Origin: Clostridium tepidum
Lineage (GTDB): Bacteria > Bacillota > Clostridia > Clostridiales > Clostridiaceae
Direction of reading: 5' to 3'
Assembly (NCBI RefSeq): GCF_002008345.1
Contig: NZ_MRAE01000011.1
Coordinates: 18,531 to 82,530 of the forward strand
Length of the DNA stretch: 64,000 bases
Positions within the stretch are counted from its first letter, which is position 1, and every line of letters begins with the position of its first letter. Below are positions 1 through 8,922 of the stretch, in pieces. The notes under the pieces are model-generated. The model was not told the origin of the DNA. It was given only the letters and a program-made list of their open reading frames with translations, and did not search any database. The translations under genes were made by a program, and so were the position numbers.

Positions 1-141
1 ATTTTTTATATTTTCTACAAATATTTCTTCTTCATTAATATTAGCTTTTTCTGGTTTAGATAATACATATCCTATTACTGTAAATACTGCTAAAATAAAA
101 ACTATTGCTATAGATCCTATTATTTTCTTTTTATTTTTCAT
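1..141 (-). CDS. N-terminus of a membrane-anchored protein, cut by the window edge
   Basis: An open frame reads leftwards from ATG at 141-139 and is still open at base 1, giving 47 residues. It begins with a basic stretch (MKNKKK) followed by a hydrophobic helix at about residues 7-26, then a Lys/Glu-rich segment, so it is an N-terminally anchored or secreted protein. A GGAG ribosome-binding site lies just upstream. It diverges from the carboxypeptidase gene. A ComEA-type protein would fit this start, but too little is visible to name it. Confidence 0.6.
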   Translation of the reverse strand, partial: MKNKKKIIGSIAIVFILAVFTVIGYVLSKPEKANINEEEIFVENIKN

Positions 142-260
142 ATACTTATCACTCCATAATATGATTATTTATATTGGTTTTTGTCAAATATTATAATGGA
201 TTTAAATGAAATTTAATCATTCAATTGTTCTAATTATTGACATATTTATAATTTTAATTC

Positions 261-288
261 GCATATTAATGTTTTTTTTGATATAATA
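261..288 (+). promoter_or_regulatory. Possible forespore (sigma-G/F type) promoter of the carboxypeptidase gene
   Basis: GCATA at 261-265 is followed after 15 bases by ATATAATA at 281-288. This fits the GYATR-N15-CATAATA shape of sigma-G class promoters, and DacF of Bacillus is forespore expressed. A TTGACA at 237-242 exists but has no good -10 at normal spacing. Inference only. Confidence 0.3.
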
Positions 289-329
289 AAAATTGTTATT
301 ATGTAAAAATAGGAGGTTTGCTTAATATA

Positions 330-1580
330 ATGAAGCCCATTTTTTATAAAATATTATGTTGTATTCTTTTATTGCCTTTACTTATTTCCAATGTAGTTTT
401 AGCAAAAGATTCTAAACCAAACTTTAAAATAGCGGCTGATGGTGTTGTATTGATGGATTCCAAAACTGGTAAAATAATTTATTCAAAAAATCCAGATAAA
501 CCATATCCTCCAGCTTCCACTACCAAAATAATGACCGCTCTTTTAACTTTAGAAAAAGGTAATTTAGATGATGTTGTTACTATAGGTCATAATCCTCCTT
601 TAGCTGATGGAAGTAAAATATACATATTTGAAGGGGAAAAAATTAAAGTAAGAGATCTATTATATGGGCTTTTACTAGCTTCAGCTAATGATTGTGCTGA
701 AGCATTAGCTGAATATCTTAGTGGATCCGTGGATAATTTTGCAAAAGAAATGAATAAACGTGCTAAAGAATTAGGTTGTACTAATACTAATTTTGTAAAT
801 CCTAGTGGATTATACAATGATAAACATAGAACTTCTGCTAGAGATTTAGCTCTCATTATGAATGAATTAGTTAAACAACCTGAATATACTAAAATAGCCA
901 CAACTGTTTCTTATAATATTCCAGCTACAAATAAATCAAAAGAAAAAAGACCTTTGTGGAATGAAAATAAATTAATCCAAAAAAATTCAAACTTTTACTA
1001 CCAAGGTTGTGAAGGTGGTAAAACCGGATATACTGTTCAATCAAATCATTCTTATGTAGCTAGTGTTAATAAAAATAATCATAGACTTATAGTTGCTCTT
1101 ATTCATGATAAAGAAAAGCATTTCTTTGATGATGCAGTAAAACTATTTAACTATGGATTTAATAATTTTACTTTAAATCTTTTATATCCTAAAGATTCAT
1201 ATGTAACTACATATATAAATGATAATTTGAAAATACCATTATATGCTTCGGAGGATTTTTATTATTTAAAATCAAAAGATGATAATACAAATCCTGATTT
1301 AAAATTAGAAAATGCTAATTTAAAAAATCTTAAATTTAAAAAAGGTGATGTGGTTTTAAGTGCTAATTTAAGTCGAGGCTCTAATAGTATAGGAAGTTTA
1401 ACTTTAAAAAGTGGTGTAGATCATGAATCCACTTTCTTCAATAATAAATTTATTAATATAAATCTAACTACTAAAAATATAATTTTAATATGTTTAGCAG
1501 TTATTTGTGTAATATTTTTAATTTTTAAGATTACAAAAAAAATTTCAAAATCTAAAAAAAATAATAAGTATTATTTTTAA
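330..1580 (+). CDS. dacF: D-alanyl-D-alanine carboxypeptidase, DacF-like (PBP5 family)
   Basis: Serine peptidase S11 that removes the terminal D-Ala from peptidoglycan stem peptides outside the membrane. The three penicillin-binding motifs are present in order: STTK, SAND (SxN) and KTG (in GGKTGYT). A signal peptide covers about residues 1-25, and a C-terminal membrane helix with a lysine-rich tail anchors the protein. AGGAGG sits at 311-316. The TTG at 318 is too close to it, so the ATG at 330 (416 aa) is chosen. The gene stands alone, with a divergent neighbour on the left and a perfect hairpin after the stop. DacF rather than DacA is inferred from family resemblance and the possible sigma-G-like promoter. 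Confidence 0.9.
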   Translation: MKPIFYKILCCILLLPLLISNVVLAKDSKPNFKIAADGVVLMDSKTGKIIYSKNPDKPYPPASTTKIMTALLTLEKGNLDDVVTIGHNPPLADGSKIYIFEGEKIKVRDLLYGLLLASANDCAEALAEYLSGSVDNFAKEMNKRAKELGCTNTNFVNPSGLYNDKHRTSARDLALIMNELVKQPEYTKIATTVSYNIPATNKSKEKRPLWNENKLIQKNSNFYYQGCEGGKTGYTVQSNHSYVASVNKNNHRLIVALIHDKEKHFFDDAVKLFNYGFNNFTLNLLYPKDSYVTTYINDNLKIPLYASEDFYYLKSKDDNTNPDLKLENANLKNLKFKKGDVVLSANLSRGSNSIGSLTLKSGVDHESTFFNNKFININLTTKNIILICLAVICVIFLIFKITKKISKSKKNNKYYF

Positions 1581-1581
1581 T

Positions 1582-1624
1582 ATAAAAGCTATGAAATTAA
1601 ACATTTTAATTTCATAGCTTTTAT
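1582..1624. terminator. Perfect 20-bp bidirectional terminator hairpin
   Basis: Arms 1582-1601 and 1605-1624 are perfectly complementary around a three-base loop (CAT). It lies between the convergent carboxypeptidase and pseudouridine synthase genes and can serve both. Confidence 0.85.
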
Positions 1625-1669
1625 ATGTTTATTTCAGATTATTATCTTTTTAATATTTTTATAAAAAAT

Positions 1670-2569
1670 CTACTTCAATTTTTCTATTAAGTTTTCCATG
1701 TCTTTTGGTAAATTACACTTTAATTTTAAAATTTCCCCTGTTCTAGGATGTGGAAATTCTAATTTATACGCATGTAAAGCTTGCCTTTCTATGTATTCTT
1801 TATCTCCTTCTCCATTTCCATATAAAGAATCCCCATAAAGAGGATACCCTAAATAAGACATATGAACTCTAATTTGATGAGTTCTTCCAGTTTCTAATTC
1901 TAACTCAACTATACTACCTTTAGATAACTCTTCTAAAACTTTATATTTAGTTATACTTTCTTGACCTCTATCATCTACTATTCTTTTAATAGATTCACTT
2001 TCTTCTTTGTATATAGGTAGATTAATTATTCCCTGCTTCTTTTTCATCTTCCCATGCACAATTGCTATATATATTTTTTTGAAACTATCTTTCCCCATAT
2101 CTGAGGCTAATCTCATATGAGAAAACTGATTTTTAGCTACTATTATTAATCCAGATGTATCTCTATCTAATCTATTAACTAATCTTACTATAGATTTTTC
2201 TTTATTTTTCTTAAAATGATATAACACTCCGTTGGATAAGGTTCCTGTAGGATGACTCTTGGTAGGATGTACCACTAAACCAGGTCTTTTATTTATAACT
2301 ATAATATCACTATCCTCATATACTATTTCTATCTCCATATCTTCTGGCTCTATATTTTGTTGTTCATCTTCTTGCATGTAAATTTCTATTAAATCATTTT
2401 GTGACACTTTGTGTTTCTTTATTACTTTTTCTCCATTCACAAAAATTCTACCATCTCTAACAGCTTTTCTAACAAATCTCCCTGATAGATTTTCTATTTC
2501 TTTTAAATAATCTTTTATATCAATATTACAATTTATTTCTTTAACTACAAAAATTAATTTATTACCCAT
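1670..2569 (-). CDS. RluA/RluD-family pseudouridine synthase
   Basis: Converts uridine to pseudouridine in structured RNA, probably 23S rRNA. An S4 RNA-binding domain occupies about residues 10-75 (GRFVRKAVRDGRIFVNG). The catalytic domain has the RLDRDTSGL motif with the catalytic Asp, followed by GRTHQIRVH, typical of the RluA family. Its 299 residues are normal. AGGAGA precedes the ATG. Which of several clostridial RluD paralogues it is cannot be settled from sequence alone. Confidence 0.9.
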   Translation of the reverse strand: MGNKLIFVVKEINCNIDIKDYLKEIENLSGRFVRKAVRDGRIFVNGEKVIKKHKVSQNDLIEIYMQEDEQQNIEPEDMEIEIVYEDSDIIVINKRPGLVVHPTKSHPTGTLSNGVLYHFKKNKEKSIVRLVNRLDRDTSGLIIVAKNQFSHMRLASDMGKDSFKKIYIAIVHGKMKKKQGIINLPIYKEESESIKRIVDDRGQESITKYKVLEELSKGSIVELELETGRTHQIRVHMSYLGYPLYGDSLYGNGEGDKEYIERQALHAYKLEFPHPRTGEILKLKCNLPKDMENLIEKLK

Positions 2570-2690
2570 TAATTTCTCCTTTTATTTACTATATATTTTA
2601 CTATAGTATTATAACATCAAAAAAATGAAAATCACATATTACTTATAAATAGAAATTTTTTATAAGTATATATGTTTATAAAATTCAAAT

Positions 2691-2722
2691 AAAAAATGAA
2701 GGGAACTTTCCCTTCATTTTTT
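2691..2722 (-). terminator. Terminator after ridA
   Basis: Arms 2691-2704 and 2709-2722 (14 bp, loop ACTT) lie directly downstream of the ridA stop. The 5' A-run becomes the U-tract of the minus-strand transcript. Confidence 0.85.
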
Positions 2723-2729
2723 ATGTATG

Positions 2730-3110
2730 CTATATCATAGCAACTAATTCTATTTCTACTAAAGCATCTTTTGGTAATTTACCAACTTGCACACAAGATC
2801 TTGCAGGTGGATTTTCTTTAAAATATTTTGCATATACTTCATTAACTGCTGCAAAATCATTCATATCTTTTAAGAAAATAACTGTTTTTATAACCTTATC
2901 AAAAGAAGTTCCTGCTTCTTCTAAAACAGCCTTTAAATTTTCCATAGATCTTTCTGTTGCTTTTTTGATATCGTCAGAAACTAATTCTCCTGTTGCTGGA
3001 TCTAATGGAATTTGACCTGATGTAAATAATAAGTCTCCTACTTTTATAGCTTGTGAATATGCACCTAATGCTGCTGGAGCTTTTTTTGTACTTATAACTA
3101 CTTTTTCCAT
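2730..3110 (-). CDS. ridA: RidA family enamine/imine deaminase
   Basis: Hydrolyses reactive 2-aminoacrylate and related enamines formed by PLP enzymes; cytosolic trimer. The 126-residue length is canonical. The family signatures are visible: GAYSQAIKVGDLLFTSGQIP near the N-terminus and NPPARSCVQVGKLP with the conserved Arg that binds substrate carboxylate, ending in VEIELVAM. It is followed by its own terminator. Confidence 0.95.
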   Translation of the reverse strand: MEKVVISTKKAPAALGAYSQAIKVGDLLFTSGQIPLDPATGELVSDDIKKATERSMENLKAVLEEAGTSFDKVIKTVIFLKDMNDFAAVNEVYAKYFKENPPARSCVQVGKLPKDALVEIELVAMI

Positions 3111-3125
3111 AAAATAATCCTCCTT

Positions 3126-4391
3126 TTAATTAATATCATTAGCAAAATCTTTTCCTAATAATATTATTATATCAAAATTTTCATCTGATTGGAGATTTTT
3201 TTCTATATTTGCAATATTTAAATAATTTTCTATTTCTTCTGTAGATATAGAACTATCTTTTTTTAATCTTATTTTGGTAAAGTCTCTTCTTTCACCATTA
3301 CCTGTAACAATATTATTATATCCCATTTCTTTTAACTTTTTCTGGCAATTAGCTGCTAAACCGTTAACTTTTGTACCATTCAATACTTTAATTTTAATTT
3401 CACTTTTATCTACTTCCGCATTATTTTGTAATGTTGATCCTGTTTTCAAAGTATATATTATATCTCTATTTTTTTCTCTATCATATATAAAATATGAAAT
3501 ATTTCCTATATACTTAGCTTCTCCTTTAAGAGTAATCATATTAATATTAGAATTATCTCCTTTAGTCACAGCGTAACCATATTTAATTATTTCCTCTGGA
3601 GACATATCTGTTTCTATATAATCTGGTATAGTGCTTAATATATTAGGGATTTTAGGTATTATACTTGGACTTTTAACTTTTTCTATTACTTTTGACATAA
3701 ACTTATGTTGGTTCTCTATTCTACCTAAATCTCCATCTGCAAGACCTGTGCCATTGTTATTTTTTCTCCATCTAAAAAACTCTTCTGCTTTCTTACCATC
3801 TAAATGTACTGTAGTGCCTTTTTGAAAATGTATGTGCAAATTTTGAGATGGATCATCATAATTCATATTTCTCGTTATTTCCATTTCTACTCCACCTATA
3901 GCATCTATAATCTTTCTGAATCCTTCATAATCTACCTTAACATAATTATTTATTTCTATGCCTAAAAGATTTTCTACAGCATCTATTGCTCCATTTACCC
4001 CATTTACAGCATGTGCTGAATTTATTTTCATCTTTTTTCCATTCACAGTTACACGGGTATCTCTTGGTACAGATACAATGTTTATTTCTTTAGTTTTAGG
4101 ATTATAATTTACTACAAGCATAGTATCTGTTCGTTTTGGATCTGATGCCTCTTTTGAATTAGGATCTCCAATATCAACTCCCATAACAAGTATATTTACT
4201 GGCTCTCCAGCTTCAGCTTTTTTAGTATTTATTTTCCCTTCTCCTAATTTAGAATTATTAGTAAACCCTAAAAGATAAAAATAACCTAATACTCCTAGTA
4301 ATATAATAAAAGTACAAAATACAATTATAATTTTTAAAGCTCTTCTTTTCTTTTTTTTACTAGCCTTTTTTCTCTTTTTATTATTCCCCAT
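3126..4391 (-). CDS. LCP-family (LytR-CpsA-Psr) cell-wall glycopolymer ligase
   Basis: Transfers teichoic-acid-like or other glycopolymers from a lipid carrier to peptidoglycan on the outer membrane face. A lysine-rich start (about residues 3-19) precedes one membrane helix (about 20-42). The LCP domain follows, with its signature ILVMGVDIGD, a conserved KRTDTM, and SVPRDTRV. A C-terminal LytR_C-like region (about 325-415) contains VLNGTKVNG. Its 421 residues are normal. It lies upstream of ridA and just downstream of yqeK. Confidence 0.88.
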   Translation of the reverse strand: MGNNKKRKKASKKKKRRALKIIIVFCTFIILLGVLGYFYLLGFTNNSKLGEGKINTKKAEAGEPVNILVMGVDIGDPNSKEASDPKRTDTMLVVNYNPKTKEINIVSVPRDTRVTVNGKKMKINSAHAVNGVNGAIDAVENLLGIEINNYVKVDYEGFRKIIDAIGGVEMEITRNMNYDDPSQNLHIHFQKGTTVHLDGKKAEEFFRWRKNNNGTGLADGDLGRIENQHKFMSKVIEKVKSPSIIPKIPNILSTIPDYIETDMSPEEIIKYGYAVTKGDNSNINMITLKGEAKYIGNISYFIYDREKNRDIIYTLKTGSTLQNNAEVDKSEIKIKVLNGTKVNGLAANCQKKLKEMGYNNIVTGNGERRDFTKIRLKKDSSISTEEIENYLNIANIEKNLQSDENFDIIILLGKDFANDIN

Positions 4392-4401
4392 AACATTTCA
4401 C

Positions 4402-4971
4402 CTACAATTTATCATTTACTAAGCAATTTCTAGCTATAACTGTATTAATATGTAACAGTTCTCCTTTGCTAACAACATATTGTATTGTTGAATTTAAAGA
4501 TTCTATCATAGCTTTGTCTATATCTATAAATGCTAATTTTCTTAATTTTTCAACTCCATTAAACTTTCTTAATGGTTCTATTATGTCTGCTAAATAAATA
4601 ATTTTTTCTAAGACACTCATATTATTTCTTCCTGTAGTATGATATTCTACCGCATTTAATATATCTATATCTTCTATTCCCATTTTTTCTTTCATTATTA
4701 TTGTTGCCACTAATCCATGAGTTATTTGCAAATTTTTTAGCGATATCCAATCTAAATTTATATTATGTTTTTTTATAATATTTAATAGTTCATTATCACT
4801 CATATTTTTTGCACAATCATGACATAAAGCTGCTATTTTAGCCTTATGTACATCAACATCATATTTTTTTGCTAGTTTTATAGCTGTTTCTTTTACACTT
4901 ATTACATGCTTATATCTATCTTCTTTTAAATTTTCTTTTAAATATGCATATATTTGTTCCTCATTCCACAT
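4402..4971 (-). CDS. yqeK: YqeK-type HD-domain Ap4A hydrolase
   Basis: An HD-superfamily metallophosphatase. Characterised YqeK proteins cleave diadenosine tetraphosphate symmetrically to two ADP. Metal ligands are visible as H22, the HD pair H51-D52 (CHDCAKN), H84 (ITHG) and H109 (EYHTTG). The 189-residue length is typical. It sits directly downstream of nadD, the usual Firmicute order nadD-yqeK. Confidence 0.88.
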   Translation of the reverse strand: MWNEEQIYAYLKENLKEDRYKHVISVKETAIKLAKKYDVDVHKAKIAALCHDCAKNMSDNELLNIIKKHNINLDWISLKNLQITHGLVATIIMKEKMGIEDIDILNAVEYHTTGRNNMSVLEKIIYLADIIEPLRKFNGVEKLRKLAFIDIDKAMIESLNSTIQYVVSKGELLHINTVIARNCLVNDKL

Positions 4972-5034
4972 ATTTTGCCCCTCCCCAAGGAAATAATTAA
5001 TATATAAATTAATTTTCCAACTAAATTAAATCTA

Positions 5035-5640
5035 TTATTTGTATAAATTATTTTCCAAAATAAATTTATAAACATTATCTGGTAAATAAAAACTTACTTC
5101 TTTTCCTTCTTTTATACGATTTCTTATTTTAGTAGAAGATATATCTAATATAGAAACATCCATAAATAATATTTTATCTCCATATCTATCTAATATATAT
5201 TTTTTCTTTTTCATTATTGTTTCTTTTTTTTTAAATCCTTTTCTACTAAATATAACAAAATTGCACATATTAAATATTTCGTCTATATGTTTCCAATGTT
5301 CTAGATAAGATAAGCAATCTTCACCAGTTATAAAATACCAATTTGTTTCCGGTTCTTCTTCTTTAAAATGTTTTAAAGTTTTATATGTATAGCTTAAGCC
5401 TTTTTCTTTTATTTCAAAATCACTTATGCTAAATCTTTTTTCTTTTTCTATGGCAAGCTTAACCATATCATATCTTATATGTGCTGGTGTCTTTTTTAAT
5501 TTTATTTTATGTGGAGGATTTCCTGCTGGTATAAATATAATCTCCTCCAAATTAAAATTTTCAAGTGCTTCATAAGCTACATTTATATGAGCATTATGAA
5601 TAGGATCAAAGGTGCCTCCAAATATAGCTTTGTTAATCAT
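5035..5640 (-). CDS. nadD: Nicotinate-nucleotide adenylyltransferase
   Basis: Joins nicotinate mononucleotide and ATP to form deamido-NAD in NAD synthesis. The nucleotidyltransferase motif GGTFDPIHNAH (with the HxxH-like site) is at residues 8-18, and the second motif SSTKIRNRI is near the C-terminus. An in-frame ATG at 5658 overlaps the GGGGGC ribosome-binding site, so the ATG at 5640 (201 aa) is the better start. Forms a block with yqeK and yhbY. Confidence 0.93.
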   Translation of the reverse strand: MINKAIFGGTFDPIHNAHINVAYEALENFNLEEIIFIPAGNPPHKIKLKKTPAHIRYDMVKLAIEKEKRFSISDFEIKEKGLSYTYKTLKHFKEEEPETNWYFITGEDCLSYLEHWKHIDEIFNMCNFVIFSRKGFKKKETIMKKKKYILDRYGDKILFMDVSILDISSTKIRNRIKEGKEVSFYLPDNVYKFILENNLYK

Positions 5641-5644
5641 AAAA

Positions 5645-5760
5645 ATGCCCCCATTCAATTAACAATATACAATTAACAATGACCCATTATTAATTCAATA
5701 TATAATTAACAGTGCTCAATTTACAATTCAATTGTCCATTGAGCAGTTATCATTGATAAT
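5645..5760. repeat. AT-rich intergenic repeat with nested dyads
   Basis: The nadD-yhbY gap contains several imperfect copies of an AATTAACAAT word (from about 5655) and a dyad TGCTCAAT (5713-5720) / ATTGAGCA (5738-5745) that encloses a second small palindrome, ACAATTCAATTGT. Similar AATTAACAAT arrays are known between clostridial genes. It contains no open frame. Confidence 0.5.
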
Positions 5761-5762
5761 TC

Positions 5763-6050
5763 TTAAAATTCTATTTTAGGTTTCTTTTTGGATTTTCTAT
5801 ATAATACTACCTTGCTTCCTATACATTGTATCCCTTCACAATTTAATTTCTCACATATTTCACTTGAAGCTTCTTTTGCTGTATAAAAACTGTTTTTTAG
5901 AACGGATATTTTTATTAATTCTCTAGCTTCTAATGCATCATCTAATTGTTTTAATAAATTATCATTTAAACCATCCTTACCTATCTGAAATATAGCATCC
6001 ATATTATTAGCTAAAGATCTTAAATAACTTCTCTGTTTTGTTGTTATCAT
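5763..6050 (-). CDS. yhbY: YhbY (CRS1/YhbY domain) RNA-binding protein
   Basis: Small protein of 95 residues that associates with pre-50S ribosomal subunits. The CRM domain fills it: KQRSYLRSLANNM at the start, the GKDG turn after the first helix region, and LIKISVL in the second strand. It lies between obgE and nadD, a conserved Firmicute arrangement of ribosome-assembly genes. Confidence 0.9.
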   Translation of the reverse strand: MITTKQRSYLRSLANNMDAIFQIGKDGLNDNLLKQLDDALEARELIKISVLKNSFYTAKEASSEICEKLNCEGIQCIGSKVVLYRKSKKKPKIEF

Positions 6051-6076
6051 TGCTGTATTCCTCCTAAAGTTATATA

Positions 6077-7351
6077 TTATAGTAAAAAGTCAAATTCAAA
6101 ATCATTTAATCTAACGCTATCACCATCTTTGATTCCCATTTCCATTAATTCTTCCATTACTCCTTTATTTTTAAGTACCTTATGGAAATATCTTAGATCA
6201 TCTGGATCATTTACATTAACAGCATTTAAAAGTCTATCTACAAAACTTCCTTCAATAATATAAGTATTACCTTCTTTTCTTATAGAGTATGTGAACCTCT
6301 TTTCTTCCTCTACAAACTTATCTTCTTCTGATATTTCTAACTCAGTAACAGGTATAGTAGTTAAAAGTCTTGCAGCTTCTTTCATAAGATCATCTACACC
6401 TTGTTTTGTAGCTGCTGATATTTTAAACACTTTATTAAAACCAAGCTTTTCTACTTTTGTTTTAAATTCTTCAAATTTTTCTTCATCAAATAACATATCT
6501 GATTTATTAGCAGCTATTATTTGCGGTCTATCATAAAGCTTAACGTTATACCTTTTTAATTCTTCATTTATCTTTAAAAAGTCCTCATAAGGATCTCTTC
6601 CCTCTACAGAAGATATATCTACTACATGAATTAATACTCTTGTTCTTTCTACATGTCTTAAAAAATCTAGTCCTAAACCTACACCCTCTGAAGCTCCTTC
6701 AATTATTCCTGGTATGTCTGCAATCACAAAATTATTTACACCTTCAATACTTACCACACCTAGATTAGGCTTTAGTGTAGTAAAATGATAGTTAGCTATT
6801 TTAGGTCTAGCCTTAGATACAACTGATAATAAAGTTGACTTCCCTACATTTGGGAATCCTATAAGTCCTACATCAGCTAAAAGCTTTAATTCAAGCTTTA
6901 TCCATCTTTCTTCTTCTGGCATACCTGGTTCTGCAAAATCTGGCGCCTGTCTTGTAGGGGTTGTGAATCTACAATTACCTTTACCACCCCTCCCGCCTTT
7001 AGCAACTATACAAGAATCTCCTGATTTAGACAAATCCGCCATTATCTTATCTGTTTCTGCATCTCTAACTATAGTTCCCATAGGCACTTTTATATACAAA
7101 TCTTTTCCGTTTTTACCAAAGCATCTTGAACCTGCCCCATTACCACCTGGCTCTGCTTTATATTTTCTTTTATATGTAAAATCTAAAAGAGTTGTCATAT
7201 TAGGGTCTACTATCAATACTACATTTCCACCTTTACCACCATCTCCACCATCTGGCCCACCAAAGGCTACATATTTTTCTCTTCTAAAAGAGATAGCTCC
7301 ATCTCCTCCCTTTCCTGACTTTACAAATATTTTAGCTGTATCTATAAACAA
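6077..7351 (-). CDS. obgE: Obg GTPase (ribosome assembly)
   Basis: Essential GTPase needed for 50S maturation and linked to the stringent response. The glycine-rich Obg fold covers about residues 1-158 (many GGxGG turns). The G domain follows with G1 GFPNVGKST near residue 165, G3 DIPGI and G4 NKSD. A C-terminal OCT domain covers about 350-424. Its length (424) is typical. The long plus-strand frames over the glycine-rich part are compositional shadows. Confidence 0.96.
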   Translation of the reverse strand: MFIDTAKIFVKSGKGGDGAISFRREKYVAFGGPDGGDGGKGGNVVLIVDPNMTTLLDFTYKRKYKAEPGGNGAGSRCFGKNGKDLYIKVPMGTIVRDAETDKIMADLSKSGDSCIVAKGGRGGKGNCRFTTPTRQAPDFAEPGMPEEERWIKLELKLLADVGLIGFPNVGKSTLLSVVSKARPKIANYHFTTLKPNLGVVSIEGVNNFVIADIPGIIEGASEGVGLGLDFLRHVERTRVLIHVVDISSVEGRDPYEDFLKINEELKRYNVKLYDRPQIIAANKSDMLFDEEKFEEFKTKVEKLGFNKVFKISAATKQGVDDLMKEAARLLTTIPVTELEISEEDKFVEEEKRFTYSIRKEGNTYIIEGSFVDRLLNAVNVNDPDDLRYFHKVLKNKGVMEELMEMGIKDGDSVRLNDFEFDFLL

Positions 7352-7820
7352 AGTTTTTCACTCCTTTTTATTAGCATAATCATATATAATATTTTTTATA
7401 AAATTTAACTATACTAATTTAAAATATGTATACAATTATATTAATTTTCTAATTTATTGTTATGTTATTTATTCAACTACTATCTTTTCTAATACTGCCT
7501 TCTTCTTCAAAATAATAATAAAGAAAGGCCATGTCACTAGATAATCATTTTCCTAAGCTTTAATAAAAGTAAAAACTACCCCATAAGCCAAGAACTCTGT
7601 TTATCAAAACATTTATTTAAATATAAATGTTATTTTCTCAATTTTAAATCAATTATTATTATATCTTATTTTATGCGTATAAACCTTATTTTATAAAATA
7701 TTTATATATTTTTAATCATTTATATAATTGTTCTTTAATACATTCTATGTTAACCATAAAAACTAAAACGTGTATTGTTACATTTAAATTTTCAATAAAA
7801 ATTTATTTAATTAAATCCTA
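7352..7820. other. Gene-poor gap between rpmA and obgE
   Basis: About 470 bases without a supported gene. It carries one copy of a short dispersed repeat (7566-7604) and AT-rich sequence. In many Firmicutes obg follows rpmA directly; here a strong terminator and this gap separate them, so obgE probably has its own promoter in the gap. Confidence 0.5.
7566..7604. repeat. Dispersed 39-bp repeat, copy 1
   Basis: Ends in AAGCCAAGAACTCTGTTTAT (7585-7604). The same 20-mer with one substitution (C to T) lies at 10564-10583, and the preceding A/T-rich part with a TACC core also matches. See copy 2 at 10545-10583. Confidence 0.55.
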
Positions 7821-7848
7821 AAAAAGCACCCTTTACAAGGGTGCTTTT
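7821..7848 (-). terminator. Terminator of the rplU-prp-rpmA operon
   Basis: Arms 7821-7833 and 7837-7848 (AAGCACCCTT stem, loop TAC) directly follow the rpmA stop, with a U-tract on the minus strand. Confidence 0.9.
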
Positions 7849-7850
7849 AA

Positions 7851-8153
7851 TTATTCAGCTACTACTTCTTCAACTTCTACTGGATATACACTAGCTTTTT
7901 TCTTATTTTTTCCAAGTCTTTCGTATTTTACTACACCGTCGATTTTAGCAAATAATGTATCATCTCCACCTCTTCCAACGTTTAAACCTGGATGGATTTT
8001 TGTTCCTCTTTGTCTAACTAATATGTTACCAGCTAAAACAAATTGTCCATCGGAGCATTTTACTCCTAATCTTTTAGCTTCACTATCTCTTCCGTTCTTT
8101 GAACTACCTACCCCTTTTTTATGAGCAAATAGTTGAAGGTTCATTACTAACAT
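7851..8153 (-). CDS. rpmA: Ribosomal protein L27 with cleavable N-terminal extension
   Basis: 50S protein near the peptidyl-transferase centre. The N-terminus [14 protein letters not shown] carries the Firmicute extension, cut after LQLF by the Prp protease to expose AHKKG. The rest ([32 protein letters not shown]) is canonical L27. GGGAGG with good spacing supports the ATG at 8153. It is last in the operon, one gene after its own processing protease. Confidence 0.96.
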   Translation of the reverse strand: MLVMNLQLFAHKKGVGSSKNGRDSEAKRLGVKCSDGQFVLAGNILVRQRGTKIHPGLNVGRGGDDTLFAKIDGVVKYERLGKNKKKASVYPVEVEEVVAE

Positions 8154-8155
8154 GA

Positions 8156-8482
8156 CTACACCTCCCTTATTATAAGTTTTATATATTCACCGTAATTAAA
8201 TTCTATACTCTTTAATCCTAATAACATAGTATTCATAAGTAATTGGCATTTATGTACGTCTTCTTTAATACAAGATTTTAAATCTATGCTTAAAAATCCA
8301 TCTTCTTGTTTTATTAAAGGACTAACTTTTAGAATCTCTGTTATACCATTAGCTATTGTAATAGATATAGCTGATATAGCAGAACAAACCATATCATACC
8401 CTTGATCTGTAGATTCTGCATGCCCACTCATTTTAACTGATACTATATTATCATTTTCTTTTTCAAATATTACATTAACCAT
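8156..8482 (-). CDS. prp: Prp protease (YsxB), processes L27
   Basis: Cysteine protease that removes the N-terminal extension of L27. The proposed dyad is visible as H21 (SGHAES) and C33 (YDMVCSAIS), close to the H22/C34 positions described for the staphylococcal enzyme. The 108-residue length fits. Its position between rplU and rpmA is the conserved genomic signature of this family. Its start is two bases from the rplU stop. Confidence 0.92.
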   Translation of the reverse strand: MVNVIFEKENDNIVSVKMSGHAESTDQGYDMVCSAISAISITIANGITEILKVSPLIKQEDGFLSIDLKSCIKEDVHKCQLLMNTMLLGLKSIEFNYGEYIKLIIREV

Positions 8483-8484
8483 AA

Positions 8485-8799
8485 TTATGCATTAATTTTT
8501 TCTATTTGAATTTTTGTATATGCTTGTCTGTGACCTTGTTTCTTTCTGTAATCTTTCTTTGGTTTGTATTTAAATACAACAACCTTCTTAGATTTTCCTT
8601 GTGCTAATACTTTAGCTGTAACTTTAGCACCTTCTACTCTTGGTTTTCCAATAACAGTTTCTCCATTATCTTTTCCTACTAAAAGAACATTGTCTAATTC
8701 TACTGTTGAATCAACATCTGCTACTAATTTTTCAACAAATATTATATCTCCTTCAGCAACTTTATATTGCTTTCCTCCAGTAACTACAACTGCGTACAT
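8485..8799 (-). CDS. rplU: Ribosomal protein L21
   Basis: 50S protein bound to 23S rRNA. It begins [14 protein letters not shown], the conserved L21 start, and has the basic C-terminal part [14 protein letters not shown]. The frame stays open upstream to 8886, but that part is the L21 leader RNA. GAGGAGGTG just before the ATG at 8799 fixes the start (104 aa). First gene of rplU-prp-rpmA. Confidence 0.96.
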   Translation of the reverse strand: MYAVVVTGGKQYKVAEGDIIFVEKLVADVDSTVELDNVLLVGKDNGETVIGKPRVEGAKVTAKVLAQGKSKKVVVFKYKPKKDYRKKQGHRQAYTKIQIEKINA

Positions 8800-8884
8800 T
8801 AAAAACACCTCCTCATTCCAGTCTCGCCAATTAAGGTACATGAAAATCATGTTTAACACCTTTTCTGAGCGGTCTACAAAAGCC
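8800..8884 (-). promoter_or_regulatory. L21 leader RNA (5' UTR of rplU)
   Basis: The transcribed leader contains the segment GGCGAGACTGGAATGAGGAG immediately before the L21 start, preceded by a stem-forming CATGATTTTCATG. This matches the Firmicute ribosomal L21 leader, thought to give autoregulation by L21. Identified from recognised sequence and position; a covariance search with the Rfam L21_leader model would confirm it. Confidence 0.8.
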
Positions 8885-8913
8885 ATTGTACCACAGTAAC
8901 CTTAGTTTGTAAA
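8885..8913 (-). promoter_or_regulatory. Sigma-A promoter of the L21 operon
   Basis: On the minus strand TTTACA (8908-8913) is followed by a 17-base spacer and TACAAT (8885-8890), with an extended -10 TGG just before it. Initiation would fall at the start of the L21 leader. Confidence 0.75.
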
Positions 8914-8922
8914 GAAATTTTA

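Noticed and set aside
237..267. Sigma-A promoter from TTGACA at 237-242
   Set aside because: No acceptable -10 hexamer 16-18 bases downstream; TATAAT at 282 is too far.
6963..7379. 138-codon proline-rich plus-strand frame over obgE
   Set aside because: Mirror of the glycine-rich Obg domain; no ribosome-binding site and the antisense gene is certain.
8800..8886. Extended L21 start with 29 more residues
   Set aside because: The added part overlaps the L21 leader and promoter; GAGGAGGTG fits only the ATG at 8799.
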